From: Planctomycetota bacterium
GTDB taxonomy: Bacteria; Planctomycetota; UBA1135; GCA-002686595
DNA length: 64,000 nt
Direction of reading: 5' to 3'
Assembly: GCA_016779205.1 (NCBI GenBank)
Contig: JADHOC010000006.1
Coordinates: 124,001 to 188,000, forward strand
The translations under genes were made by a program, and so were the position numbers. This document shows positions 35,708 to 45,072 of this stretch, piece by piece. The first letter of the stretch is position 1. Every line of letters starts with the position of its first letter. The notes under the pieces are model-generated. The model made no database searches. It saw only the letters and a list, made by a program, of their open reading frames with translations, and was not told the origin of the DNA.

Positions 35708-36780
35708 CGAACGATGAACTCCCGGCGAGGGGTCGGCGCGGCGGTCTCCACGGCGGGGGGGGCGGCTGCGACGCTCACGCCACCGGGGATCTCATCGGTC
35801 CGGGGGAGGACGATGCGCATCCCCGGCCGGATCTGGTTGACGTCGAGGCCGGGATTCAGGGTCTTCACGAGGGGGAGGGAGCGCTTGTAAGTGCCGAACT
35901 CACGCACAAGCACGGCGCTCAAAGAGTCGCCGGATTGGACGGTGTAGGTCGGTCGACCCGCGACCGCGGCGGACGCCTGTGCGGGGGCGGCCGGGGCGGT
36001 GGAGGTCGGTGCGGAAAGGGTGGTCGCTGCGCCGGCGTGGTCGACGGGCAGCAGGAGCGTGCGCCCCGAGTAGATCGTGTAAGGCTTGGAGAGTCCGTTC
36101 AAGGATGCGATGCGATCCACAGCTCTCGGATCGTTCAACTCGCGCCGCGCGATCCGCTCGAGGCTGTCCCCGCTCTGGATCGTGTAGGCCCGCGTCCTCG
36201 GCGCATCGGCCTTCGCCGACGCGGCGCGCGGGCGGGTCACGACCTCCGCCGCGGTGTGCGGGGCGGCCGAGGCGGCCGGCCGAGGGGTGTTCGACGGACC
36301 CGCCACGGCGCCGCCCGTCGTGGAGGTCAGCTCCCGCCGGTTGAGGTAACGACCACTCCAATCCTCCCTGGGCTCCGGACGGAGCGAGCCCTCGAGGTCC
36401 GCGACCGAGGGCCCACCGGTCCGGGGGGCTCCGGAGCGGCTGAAGCCGCCGTAGGCGGGTGTGGACTGGGGCCCACTGCGGTCGCTGGCAGAGCCCTCAG
36501 CGGCCGCAGGGGTGCGGCGCGCGGCCCTGGAGGGCGGAACGGCGGTGCGCTGACGGGTGACCTCGGGCGCGGGCTCGCGCACGTTGAGCGGGAGTTCCTC
36601 TCCCCGGCGGCTCGAACGCGTCCTCGGGGAGGGGCGACTCTCCGTGGCCTGGGACCGGGCGATCTCCTGCGCGGGACCACCGGAGGCGTCCACCTTGCCG
36701 TCGTCCCAGAGGGCTCCCACGACGATGAGGACGATGAGGAAGAGCAGGGTGACGAGGGCGTAGCGTTCGATGGGCTGCAT
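35704..36780 (-). CDS. Membrane-anchored protein with two LysM domains, within dcw cluster
   Basis: A 358-residue bitopic protein: residues 8-24 are a transmembrane helix (YALVTLLFLIVLIVVGAL), residues 30-195 a long Ser/Arg/Pro/Ala-rich disordered linker, then LysM 1 at about 199-245 (YTIQSGDSLERIARREL, IASLNGLSKPYTIYSGRTLL) and LysM 2 at about 279-326 (YTVQSGDSLSAVLVREF, LNPGLDVNQIRPGMRIVLP). LysM domains bind GlcNAc-containing glycans such as peptidoglycan. No catalytic domain is seen. It lies three bp after ftsW and overlaps the next small gene, so it is part of the cell-wall operon, probably tethering the membrane to the wall at synthesis or division sites (inference). Confidence 0.85.
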   Translation of the reverse strand: MQPIERYALVTLLFLIVLIVVGALWDDGKVDASGGPAQEIARSQATESRPSPRTRSSRRGEELPLNVREPAPEVTRQRTAVPPSRAARRTPAAAEGSASDRSGPQSTPAYGGFSRSGAPRTGGPSVADLEGSLRPEPREDWSGRYLNRRELTSTTGGAVAGPSNTPRPAASAAPHTAAEVVTRPRAASAKADAPRTRAYTIQSGDSLERIARRELNDPRAVDRIASLNGLSKPYTIYSGRTLLLPVDHAGAATTLSAPTSTAPAAPAQASAAVAGRPTYTVQSGDSLSAVLVREFGTYKRSLPLVKTLNPGLDVNQIRPGMRIVLPRTDEIPGGVSVAAAPPAVETAAPTPRREFIVR

Positions 36781-36783
36781 GGG

Positions 36784-37971
36784 TCAGGGTGCGGTACGGG
36801 GTGCGGGGCCGTGGTCGCGGGGACGCGCAGCCCCCAGGGCGAGGCCGGCCGCGAGGCAGGAGGCCAGGAGGGAGCTCCCCCCATCCGAGAGGAACGGGAG
36901 CGCCATCCCCTTGGGCGGAGCCAGCTGGGTGACCACCTGGAGGTGAACCATGGCCTGCAGGGCCACGGAGAGCGTGAGGCCGAAGGCCGCTAGCGCCGCG
37001 AAGCGATCACGAACCGACAGCACGAGCCGGAGGGAGAACCAGACGAAGGCGGAGAAGAGCCCCACCACGAGCAGGAGGCCCCAGAGGCCGAACTCCTGCC
37101 CCACCAGGGCCAGGGCGTAGTCGGTCTGGGTGTACTGGAGGCCGGCGTTCCGGAAGCCGCCCTGGCCGAACCCGACGCCCGACAGCCCGCCCGAGGCCAT
37201 CGCCTCGCTGGCACGGGTGACCTGGGAGTTGGTGGAGCCTCCGGTCCAGACGGCGAAGCGTTCGGAGACGTGGGAGAAGGTGGCGAAGGCCACGAGCATC
37301 AGCCCGACCCCGACGGCGGCCACCAGCGCCACGTGCTGCTTTCGAGCCCCGCCCACGAAGAGGGTGAGCCCGAAGCAGAGCAGGAACAGCAGCGCGCCCC
37401 CGAGGTCCGGCTCCCGGAAGATCAGGCCGCCCGCGAGCAGGCCCACCAGGAGGGTGGGGATGAACCCGCGCCGCAGGCTCCGCAGGTCTCCATCGAGCAT
37501 CGCGCAGCGCCGCGCGACCCAGAGGACGAAGACCACCCGCGCGACCTCGGAGGGCTGGATCGACGGGCCTCGGCCGAAGATCCGGATCCAGCGGTGGGCG
37601 CCGTTGATGGGCTGCTCGAAGCCGGGCACGAAGACGAGCACCAGGGCAGCGATGCACAGGACCGTCGCCGCGGGGATCAGCCGCTCGATGCCACGGGGGC
37701 CGACGAACATGCCGGCGAGCAGGATCCCCGCGCCGGCGAGGCGGAACATGAGCTGCTCCCCCATGGCGCTCGAGAACTCCGCCGCGGGGAGCGTGGTCGA
37801 GGCGTGGGAGAGCTGGATCAGCATCCCGAAGGCCAGCAGGGCGAGGGTGGTGTACAGCAGCGCGTTCCTCGGCCCGGCGGGGTGAATCGATGCCCCATCG
37901 GGGATCATCGACTCGAACCGCTCGAACGGCGATCCGCCTCGGCGGGAGTCGGGACGCGCGGCCATGACCAT
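36784..37971 (-). CDS. ftsW: SEDS-family peptidoglycan polymerase FtsW/RodA
   Basis: A 395-residue integral membrane protein with about ten helices. Family features are GAHRWIRIFGRGPSIQPSEV with the RxxxxxGxxxQPSE pattern, FREPDLGGALLF (DxG), TQTDYALALVGQEFG (the catalytic-loop region), and PPKGMALPFLSDGGSSLLAS near the end. It polymerises lipid II with its partner PBP. I use the ATG at 37971, which overlaps the mraY stop as TGATG; a second ATG is two codons downstream. Position in the dcw cluster argues for FtsW over RodA. Confidence 0.93.
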   Translation of the reverse strand: MVMAARPDSRRGGSPFERFESMIPDGASIHPAGPRNALLYTTLALLAFGMLIQLSHASTTLPAAEFSSAMGEQLMFRLAGAGILLAGMFVGPRGIERLIPAATVLCIAALVLVFVPGFEQPINGAHRWIRIFGRGPSIQPSEVARVVFVLWVARRCAMLDGDLRSLRRGFIPTLLVGLLAGGLIFREPDLGGALLFLLCFGLTLFVGGARKQHVALVAAVGVGLMLVAFATFSHVSERFAVWTGGSTNSQVTRASEAMASGGLSGVGFGQGGFRNAGLQYTQTDYALALVGQEFGLWGLLLVVGLFSAFVWFSLRLVLSVRDRFAALAAFGLTLSVALQAMVHLQVVTQLAPPKGMALPFLSDGGSSLLASCLAAGLALGAARPRDHGPAPRTAP

Positions 37972-39107
37972 CAGCGCACCTTCATGAGAGCGAGACTCGC
38001 CATCGCGCAGATGGCCGCGACGATCCAGGCCCGGGTCACGATCTTCACCTCGTGCCAGGAGCGCTTGCCCGGCCGGAAGATCCCGCCCTTCGTCTGAAGA
38101 CCGTGGTGGATGGGCGCCATGGTGAAGAGCCGCTTGCCGCCGGAGAGCTTGAACCACGTCCGCTGGAGGGCGCTCGATCCCAGCTCGGCGAAGAAGACGA
38201 AGCCCAGGACGGGGAGCACGAGCTCCTGCTTGGCGACCACCGCCATCCAGGCCATCAGGCCCCCGATGGGGAGGGAGCCGGAGTCCCCCATGAACACGTC
38301 AGCGGGGTGGGCGTTGAACCAAAGGAAGCCCAGGCACGAGCCCACGAGCGCGGCGCCGACCACCGTCATCTCGGCCGCCTCCGGGATGTAGGGGAGGTTC
38401 AGGTACAGGGTCCAGTCGAGGCGCCCCGTCACGTAGCAGAAGACCGCGAGGGCCGTCCCCGACAGGACCACGCACCCGGCCAGGAGCCCGTCCATCCCGT
38501 CCGTGATGTTGGTGGCGTTGGAGGTGCCGGCGATCACCAGCCACCCGAAGAAGATGAACGCCAGCGTCCCGAGGAGCGAGTCCCCCAGGGGCAGTACGAG
38601 GTCCTTGAAGAAGGGCGGGTAGACCGCCAGGAGCGAGTAGCGCCCCGAGTCGTGGGCGTAGAAGGCGAAGGCGCCGACCACGAACAGGACCGCGATCGTC
38701 TGCCCGCCGAGCTTCGCCTTGGCCGAGAGCCCCTGGGAGCCCTCCACCGCGAGCTTCAGGTAGTCGTCCACGAAGCCCACCGCGGCGAGCCCGACCACGA
38801 GCACGAGCCCGAGCACCACCTGCAGGTTGCTGAGGTCACACCACAGGATGACGCTGAGCACGAGCGAGACGATCAGGAAGCTCCCCCCCATGGTCGTCGT
38901 CGAGTTCTTCCCCGAGGCCTCGGCCAGCCGCGCGAGCTCCGCCGAGTCCGTCTTGGAGGTGTTCTCCCCCACCCGATGCTGGCGGAGCCAGGCGATGGTC
39001 GGGCCCCCGAGGACCAGGGTCAGCAGCATCGAGGTGGTGGCCGCCATGACCGCCCGGAAGGAGATCGAGTCTGCCTCTAGCAGCGATGGAAAGAGCTCGA
39101 AGATCAA
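37971..39107 (-). CDS. mraY: Phospho-N-acetylmuramoyl-pentapeptide transferase MraY
   Basis: A 378-residue, ten-helix membrane enzyme that makes lipid I. It has the conserved aspartates in VGFVDDYLK, the ATNITDGMDGL loop, FNAHPADVFMGDSGSLPIGG and the HHH-type loop FTMAPIHHGLQ. The start is TTG at 39107, overlapping the murF stop (TTGA). murD, which usually follows mraY, is missing; ftsW follows with overlapping codons. Confidence 0.96.
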   Translation of the reverse strand: MIFELFPSLLEADSISFRAVMAATTSMLLTLVLGGPTIAWLRQHRVGENTSKTDSAELARLAEASGKNSTTTMGGSFLIVSLVLSVILWCDLSNLQVVLGLVLVVGLAAVGFVDDYLKLAVEGSQGLSAKAKLGGQTIAVLFVVGAFAFYAHDSGRYSLLAVYPPFFKDLVLPLGDSLLGTLAFIFFGWLVIAGTSNATNITDGMDGLLAGCVVLSGTALAVFCYVTGRLDWTLYLNLPYIPEAAEMTVVGAALVGSCLGFLWFNAHPADVFMGDSGSLPIGGLMAWMAVVAKQELVLPVLGFVFFAELGSSALQRTWFKLSGGKRLFTMAPIHHGLQTKGGIFRPGKRSWHEVKIVTRAWIVAAICAMASLALMKVR

Positions 39108-40618
39108 AGCAATACCTCGGCACCGCGCCGGTCGAGGGAGGGGTTCGCGCGCGCGTGAAGGGACGCGCGCACCTGGTCTGCGAGGGCCTCGAGCCCGGCG
39201 GCTCGGCTCGCCTTGAAGAGCACCACGTCGCCCTCGAGGAGCCCGTCCGCCGGCCCCAGGAGGCGCCGAGCCCCATCGTCCATGGAGCGCGCATGCTCCG
39301 CGGCGACGCCCGACGATCGGGCGCCCTCGAGGAGCGCGGCGAGGGGGTCTCCCGCCTCGGCGGGGCCGACCACCAGGAGCCGGTCGATGCCCTCCTTCGC
39401 CACGAGCTCTCCGGCCTCGCGGTGCAGCGCGGGGGACCCGGGTCCCAGCTCCCCCATCTCACCCAGGACGAGCCAGCGACGCCCACCGCGCTCCCCGGGC
39501 TGAACCCTGGCAAGGAGCCGCGTGGCGGCCGCCACCGACTCGGGGTTGGCGTTGTAGGCGTCGTCGATGACCGTGACCCCGAGGGCCGTGCTCACCTCGA
39601 GCCGATGGGGCGCCGGTCGAAGGAGCGGCAAGGCGCCGAGCGCAGCCTCGAGGTCTTCTCCCATGGCAACGATCGCCGCGAGCCCCGCCAGGACGTTGGC
39701 CACGGCGTGCTCTCCGAGGAGCGGAACGGTCACCCTGCGGCCTCGAAGCGGCCCGGGGACCGCGTCCCCCTCCAGGGTGAAGCGCGTCCCGGACGCGCTG
39801 ACCTCCAGCTCCCCAGCCTGGAGGCTGGCGTCCGCGCGCCCCGCGGCGGAGAAGGTGATCAGGCGGACGCCGTTCGCGGCCCGGGCGCGGAGCTCCGGGG
39901 TGCTCGCGCAGTCCGCGTTGAGGACCGCGGTGCCCTCGCCGGAGAGCGCCGCGACGAGGGCGCCCTTCTCCCTGGCGACGCCGGCGATGCTCCCGAGCCC
40001 CTCGAGGTGCGAGCGGCCCACGTTCGTGACGATGGCGACATCGGGGCGGGCGAGCGCCGCGAGGGGCGCGATCTCGCCGGGGTGATTGGTGCCGATCTCG
40101 ACGATGAGCGACCGGGCCGTGGACGTCACCCCGAGCAGCGTCAGCGGGACACCGATGTGATTGTTGAAGGAGGCGCGGCTCGCGCAGACCTCGCCCGTGG
40201 CGCCGAGGAGCGTCGCGAGGATCTCCTTCGTGGAGGTCTTGCCGCAGGACCCCGTGATCCCCACCACCCTCGCCTTGGAGCGCCCCCGGACGAGGGCGGC
40301 CATGGCGCCCAGCGCTGCGACCGCGTCGGCGCAGGTGGCGACCGCAACGCCTTCGGCCTCGGCGAGGGAGGAGAGGACCTCCTCGACCCCCGCGCCCTCC
40401 TCCACCAGGACGGCGCGAGCCCCGCCCTCCACCGCCGCCGCGGCGAAGCGAGCCCCGTCGAAGCGAGGCCCCGGGATCCCGACGAAGAGCTTGCCGTCCA
40501 CATCCCCGCGGGAGTCGGTGGTGACCCCATCGATCAGGACCTCACTGGCCCCCTCGGGGCCCGCGGTCCAGCGGACGCCGCAGGCGGCGTAAAGGTCAGC
40601 GAGGCGAACGGCGATCAC
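39104..40618 (-). CDS. murF: UDP-MurNAc-tripeptide-D-alanyl-D-alanine ligase MurF
   Basis: A Mur ligase of 504 residues that adds D-Ala-D-Ala to the tripeptide. The N-terminal domain has GVTTDSRGDVDGKLFVGIPG; the P-loop is VVGITGSCGKTSTKEILATLL; then SFNNHIGVPLTLLG, VEIGTNHPGEIAPLAALARP, TNVGRSHLEGLGS and the C-terminal DDAYNANPESVAAATRLL, all MurF signatures. I chose the GTG at 40618, which overlaps the murE stop (GTGA) and has GGAGG eight bases upstream; a GTG three codons earlier is too close to that site. Confidence 0.95.
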   Translation of the reverse strand: MIAVRLADLYAACGVRWTAGPEGASEVLIDGVTTDSRGDVDGKLFVGIPGPRFDGARFAAAAVEGGARAVLVEEGAGVEEVLSSLAEAEGVAVATCADAVAALGAMAALVRGRSKARVVGITGSCGKTSTKEILATLLGATGEVCASRASFNNHIGVPLTLLGVTSTARSLIVEIGTNHPGEIAPLAALARPDVAIVTNVGRSHLEGLGSIAGVAREKGALVAALSGEGTAVLNADCASTPELRARAANGVRLITFSAAGRADASLQAGELEVSASGTRFTLEGDAVPGPLRGRRVTVPLLGEHAVANVLAGLAAIVAMGEDLEAALGALPLLRPAPHRLEVSTALGVTVIDDAYNANPESVAAATRLLARVQPGERGGRRWLVLGEMGELGPGSPALHREAGELVAKEGIDRLLVVGPAEAGDPLAALLEGARSSGVAAEHARSMDDGARRLLGPADGLLEGDVVLFKASRAAGLEALADQVRASLHARANPSLDRRGAEVLL

Positions 40619-42243
40619 GAGGCGCACCTCCGCTGGGCGAGTTCGTCGAGGATCTCCGCCGCGACGACCCGGTCGTCGAAGGCCAGCACCTCATCACCGA
40701 TGGTCTGGGTGGTCTCGTGCCCCTTGCCCGCGATGAGGACCACGTCCCCCTCCCCCGCCATGGCGAGGGCCTCCCCGATGGCGCGGCGTCGATCGAGCTC
40801 CTGCAGGGGCGCGGCACCGGACTCCGACTCGACGCCCTCCGCCACCGCCCGCGCGATCCGGACGGGGTCCTCCGAGCGAGGGTTGTCGCTCGTCACGATC
40901 ACCACGTCCGCGTGGCGGCCCGCGGCGGCGCCCATCAGCGTCCGCTTGCCCTGGTCCCGGTCGCCGCCGCAGCCGAACACGCAGAGCAGTCGCCCGGCTC
41001 CTGCGCCCTTCACTCGCTCGCGCAGGGATGCCAGCACACGCTCGAGGGCGTCCGGGCTGTGGGCGTAGTCCACCAGCACCTCGAAGGGTGCGCCGCGCAG
41101 TCCCGACGGGAGCCGGACGGGCTCGAGCCGTCCGGGGGGGACCGTCACCTTGGAGAGGGCCTCCAGGATCATGGACGGGTCGATGCCCAGCGCTGACGCG
41201 ATGCCCGCCGCGACGAGGGCGTTCTGGACGTTGTGCGCCCCCTGCAGCGGGAGCATCAGCCGCGCAGGGTCCGGGAGGAGGCCGTGCAAGGTCAGCCCGG
41301 TCCCGCCCCGGAGCGGCTCGAGGTCCCGCGCCACCAGGGTCGCGTCCCGCTCGATGGCCACGTCGAGGATGCGCAGGTCCCGCGCCCGCGCGGCGGTGAG
41401 CATGCGTCGGGCGCCCTCGCCTTCGCCCGCGATGACCGCCGTTCCTCCGGGGCTGACGTGATCCCAGAGGCGCGCCTTGGCCCGGCCGTAGTCCGCCATG
41501 GAGCCGTGGTAGTCCAGGTGCTCGCGGGTGAGGTTGGTGAAGGCGCCCACCTTCAGGCCGAGGCCCTGGATCCGGCCCTGCACGAGCGCGTGGGAGCTGA
41601 CCTCCATCAGCGCCGCGTCCCCGCCGGCCCCCCGATGGCGCGCCAGGAGCCGCACCAGCTCCGTGACCTCGGGGGTCGTGTGGGTCGCCGGGAGCTCCAC
41701 GGGCCCATCGGAGCCCGCGATCCGGTGGCCCGCCGTCCCCAGCACGGCCGGTCGGCGCCCTGCGCGGGTGAGGATGTCCCCCGTCAGGTGGGCGACCGAG
41801 GTCTTCCCGTTCGTCCCCGTGATCCCCACCAGGTCGAGCGTCATGTCTGGCCGCCCGTGCACCCGTGTCGCGAGGGCGCCGACGAGCTCCGCAGCCCGGG
41901 GGTGGCGCCAGACGATCCCGCCGGCGGGAGCGGCCATGTCCTGCGCGAGCTCGGCGTCCTCGGACACGAGCGCCGCGAGCGCGCCCCTCTGCAGGACGTC
42001 GGGGACGAAGCGTGCGCCGTCCACGCGCAGCCCCGGCAGCCCCGCGAAGATCTCGCCTGAGCCGACCCGTCGGGAGTCCAGATGCACGTCGGAGGGCACC
42101 TGCTCGAGCCGTGGGTCACCGGGGGACAGCGTCGCGCCGGACCGGGCGTCCACGGCCGCCCCGCCGAAGGTGGACAGCAAGGCCGAGAACGACGGCGCCG
42201 CGCCCCCCGGCGAGATGGGTTCGTCGATGAAGCCCGGCCTCAT
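40615..42243 (-). CDS. murE: UDP-MurNAc-L-Ala-D-Glu:meso-diaminopimelate ligase MurE
   Basis: A 542-residue Mur ligase. The P-loop is LVGITGTNGKTSVAHL; ATHTTPEVTEL, MEVSSHALVQGRI and TNLTREHLDYHGSM are MurE-specific. The amino-acid selectivity motif reads TSDNPRSEDP (DNPR at about 453-456), the sequence found in meso-DAP-adding enzymes rather than lysine-adding ones, so the peptidoglycan is predicted to contain meso-DAP. The N-terminus carries about 50 extra residues before the first conserved block. The ATG overlaps the PBP stop (ATGA). Confidence 0.95.
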   Translation of the reverse strand: MRPGFIDEPISPGGAAPSFSALLSTFGGAAVDARSGATLSPGDPRLEQVPSDVHLDSRRVGSGEIFAGLPGLRVDGARFVPDVLQRGALAALVSEDAELAQDMAAPAGGIVWRHPRAAELVGALATRVHGRPDMTLDLVGITGTNGKTSVAHLTGDILTRAGRRPAVLGTAGHRIAGSDGPVELPATHTTPEVTELVRLLARHRGAGGDAALMEVSSHALVQGRIQGLGLKVGAFTNLTREHLDYHGSMADYGRAKARLWDHVSPGGTAVIAGEGEGARRMLTAARARDLRILDVAIERDATLVARDLEPLRGGTGLTLHGLLPDPARLMLPLQGAHNVQNALVAAGIASALGIDPSMILEALSKVTVPPGRLEPVRLPSGLRGAPFEVLVDYAHSPDALERVLASLRERVKGAGAGRLLCVFGCGGDRDQGKRTLMGAAAGRHADVVIVTSDNPRSEDPVRIARAVAEGVESESGAAPLQELDRRRAIGEALAMAGEGDVVLIAGKGHETTQTIGDEVLAFDDRVVAAEILDELAQRRCAS

Positions 42244-44972
42244 CGTCGGCCCCCCTCGGTCTCATCCTCGGGGAGCGCAGCCCAGGGGAGGTCGTCCCCG
42301 AGCCAGGAGGCGTCGAAGGACCCCTGGGCCGAAACCGGAAGCTGGCCGCGGCGACGGGCGGAGTCCTTCCCGCTCGAGTCCGATCCGTCGGCGAGGGGCT
42401 CCCTCGTGCGCGCCAGGCCAAAGGCCTGGCGGAGGATGGCGATGGCGGTGCCGCCGGTCACCCGGGACCCGAACTTCTCTCGCCCCCTGGGCTCGTCGGC
42501 CACGACCAGCACCATGATCTCGCGCGGGCCCTCGTCGGTCACCACTCGCCCCGCCGCGCAGATCGACGAGGTGTAGCACGTCCGGTGGACCCGCTCGCGC
42601 TGGAACAGCGCCTTGCGCTCGGCCGAGGTCCACCTCCGCCCATCACGCGCGAACTGGGCGAGGGCCTCCATCTCAAGGTGCGCGCACAGCTCGGTGCTCA
42701 CCTTCTGGGTGGTCCCGGTCTTGGTCCCGATCCACTCGAACTCGGGGTTGTCCTCGGCGTTCGCGATGTGACGGCCCGTCCCGATCTCCGCGCCGAGGGC
42801 CATCATCTCACGGACCTCGCGGCAGGCCGCCTCGCCGAGCACCCGCTCTCCGGCGGGCACCTCGAGGTCCCAGGCCTCCTCCCCGCGCTCGATCCCGCGC
42901 AGCAGCCGGAGGGGCCGGCGCTCTCCGCCGCGCAGCATCGTCGCCAGGGCGGCGGCGTGCTGCCAGAGCGTGACCCCGACCTCGTGTCCGAAGGCCACCG
43001 ACGCGTGGGTCTGGTTGCGGCTCCACGTCCCCTTGCGCAGCGGCGTCAGTCGACCCGCGCGCTCGGGTCCGAGGCCTGCGCCCGGCGCTGCGTCGTAGCC
43101 GAGGGCCACGAGCCGCTCCCGGATGTAGGCCGCCTCCATCTTGTGGGCGACCTGAACCAGGACCGCGTTGCAGGAGAACGCCAGCCCCTCGGCCGCGGTG
43201 ATCCGGCCCGCCTCCGGGGCTCCCTCCGCCTCACGGATGCGGCGCCCCGGAAGCCGGAGCCCGCCCTCCTCGGCGAAGGTGGCGTAGGTCTCCCCCGGGT
43301 GGGTCACGCCCGCGTCCAGGGCCAGGGCCATGATGATCGCCTTGAACGTGGAGCCCGGGGTGAACACGTGGAGCAGGGGCGCGAACCCCGAGTACGCATA
43401 CTCGCAGCGACTGTCGAGGGCGAGCACGTCCCCGGTCTCGATGTCCACCACGATGGCCATGGCCATGGCCGGGAGGTGCTCCTCCATGAGCTCACCCAGC
43501 TCGGCGTGGACCACCTCCTGGAGGTGGGCGTCGAGGGTCGACACCACGGTGGGAACCTCGGTGGCCTCGGTCGCCCCGAGGAAGTACTCGGGGACGCCGC
43601 CCTCCCAGGCACGGCGACGATCCCGCGCGAGCACGCGGGTTCGATAGGTGTAGGTGCGCCCGCGAACCTCGTCCACGAGTTCGGACCAGGGGCCGTTCTC
43701 GATCTCCGTCCTGGCCGCCCGCTCCACGCCGCTCCAGGGCATGCGCTCGACGACCAGGGACTCGCGATAGGCGATGAAGGGATCCGGCGCCTGATCCCAG
43801 GCGAGCAGGTGCGGCCGCTCCTCGCGGTCCTTCCGCGCCCAGTAGTCGGCGCGCGACTCATCCAGGACGCCCCAGTGGCCGAGGAGCCCGAAGGCGTCCT
43901 CGGGCCGCTCGAGCCCGAGGTCCGCGTGGGGTGCGACGGGCAAGCCATCGGGGCGAGTGGGGTGGCGCCGCTCGACGCGAGAGACGAGTTGAACCTGCCA
44001 TGGAGAGACGCCCTCCTCCTGGAGGACCTCCTGCAGGCGGTGGCCACGGACAGGGTCCACGCCGCGCACCAGCACCCGGAAGCGGGTGGGGATGAGCTCG
44101 GCCCAGACCTCGGCTCGCATGAGCTCGCGCTGCTCGATGGAGGGTGCCTGCTCGAAGGCTCGCCGCTTCTTGGATCCGAGGGTCTCGAGGATCCGCTCCG
44201 ACCCCACCAGTCGGATGAGGTCATCCAGCAGCCGCCGCGTCCAGCGGTCGGGGCTCACCGAGGCCTCTCCCAGCTGCTCGTCACGCACCTCGGCTCCGAG
44301 CAGCACGACGGGGTCCATGGCCAGCGTCCACGCGGCCGGCGCCCCTGCGGGCCGAGGGAGCGCGACGAGTTCCAGCCCGCGAACCGGGGCCAGCCCCGCT
44401 CGCTCACCGCTCCCGCCCGTGGCGAGATAGCGACGGACGGGCTCGACGCTCGCGCCTGAGAAATTCAGGAGGGCCGGGTCCGAGGGGATCACCATTCCCG
44501 GCCGTGCCCCGTCGCTGAAGCCCGGAGGCATGGCCCGCCCGAGGACCTCGGCTGCGGTCGGGCCTCCGGGCTGGGAGACGGAGGCACGCTCACCCGGGAG
44601 CCCGGAGGCTGTCCCCCCCAGGGAGAGCGCCTCCGCGATCCGGCGAGCCATGTGGTCCGGGGTGTGCGATCGCCACATGGAGCGCGGCGAGATCGTCACG
44701 TCGAAGGTCTCGACGGAGAGGGCGAGGGGGACACCGTCGCGGTCGACGATGGAGAAGGACGACGTGGGCGCCGTCATCTCACGGCGGGCATCCGGCTGCT
44801 GCCCCTCGGCGAACCCCTGGATGTAGATGCTCCGCGCGACCACCACCGCGAAGACGATCCCGATGAGGACGAAGACCCCCGCGGGTCGGAGGCCCGACGC
44901 CGCTTCGGGATACACGGCCGTGGCGGGAACGAACGGGTTCCCGTCGGGCCGGCGCTTGGAACGCCCCCCCAT
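42240..44972 (-). CDS. ftsI: Class B penicillin-binding protein (FtsI-like), unusually long
   Basis: A 910-residue transpeptidase, well above the 580-750 usual for FtsI. After a basic N-terminus and one transmembrane helix at about 31-47 there is a very long non-catalytic region (about 50-470), then the transpeptidase domain with TPGSTFKAII (S541, K544), FSCNAVLV (S600 of SxN) and GTKTGTTQKVS (K751). It cross-links septal peptidoglycan with FtsW. The segment RRAWEGGVPEYFLGATEATE precedes the catalytic domain. Position between the ftsL-like gene and murE supports the FtsI assignment; the enlarged region might carry lineage-specific contacts in a cell lacking FtsZ. Confidence 0.9.
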   Translation of the reverse strand: MGGRSKRRPDGNPFVPATAVYPEAASGLRPAGVFVLIGIVFAVVVARSIYIQGFAEGQQPDARREMTAPTSSFSIVDRDGVPLALSVETFDVTISPRSMWRSHTPDHMARRIAEALSLGGTASGLPGERASVSQPGGPTAAEVLGRAMPPGFSDGARPGMVIPSDPALLNFSGASVEPVRRYLATGGSGERAGLAPVRGLELVALPRPAGAPAAWTLAMDPVVLLGAEVRDEQLGEASVSPDRWTRRLLDDLIRLVGSERILETLGSKKRRAFEQAPSIEQRELMRAEVWAELIPTRFRVLVRGVDPVRGHRLQEVLQEEGVSPWQVQLVSRVERRHPTRPDGLPVAPHADLGLERPEDAFGLLGHWGVLDESRADYWARKDREERPHLLAWDQAPDPFIAYRESLVVERMPWSGVERAARTEIENGPWSELVDEVRGRTYTYRTRVLARDRRRAWEGGVPEYFLGATEATEVPTVVSTLDAHLQEVVHAELGELMEEHLPAMAMAIVVDIETGDVLALDSRCEYAYSGFAPLLHVFTPGSTFKAIIMALALDAGVTHPGETYATFAEEGGLRLPGRRIREAEGAPEAGRITAAEGLAFSCNAVLVQVAHKMEAAYIRERLVALGYDAAPGAGLGPERAGRLTPLRKGTWSRNQTHASVAFGHEVGVTLWQHAAALATMLRGGERRPLRLLRGIERGEEAWDLEVPAGERVLGEAACREVREMMALGAEIGTGRHIANAEDNPEFEWIGTKTGTTQKVSTELCAHLEMEALAQFARDGRRWTSAERKALFQRERVHRTCYTSSICAAGRVVTDEGPREIMVLVVADEPRGREKFGSRVTGGTAIAILRQAFGLARTREPLADGSDSSGKDSARRRGQLPVSAQGSFDASWLGDDLPWAALPEDETEGGRR

Positions 44973-45072
44973 CAGTTGGTGCAGCTGGCTCCCCCTCCAG
45001 GGAACTGGGCCTAGTGTCTTGTGCGGTGAGATCCCCCGATCCGTCGCGTGCGGTGCGACGGCTCAGGCGAGG

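Noticed and set aside
35704..36780. LysM protein as a peptidoglycan hydrolase
   Set aside because: No M23, NlpC/P60, amidase or lysozyme-like catalytic motif is present beyond the two LysM domains.
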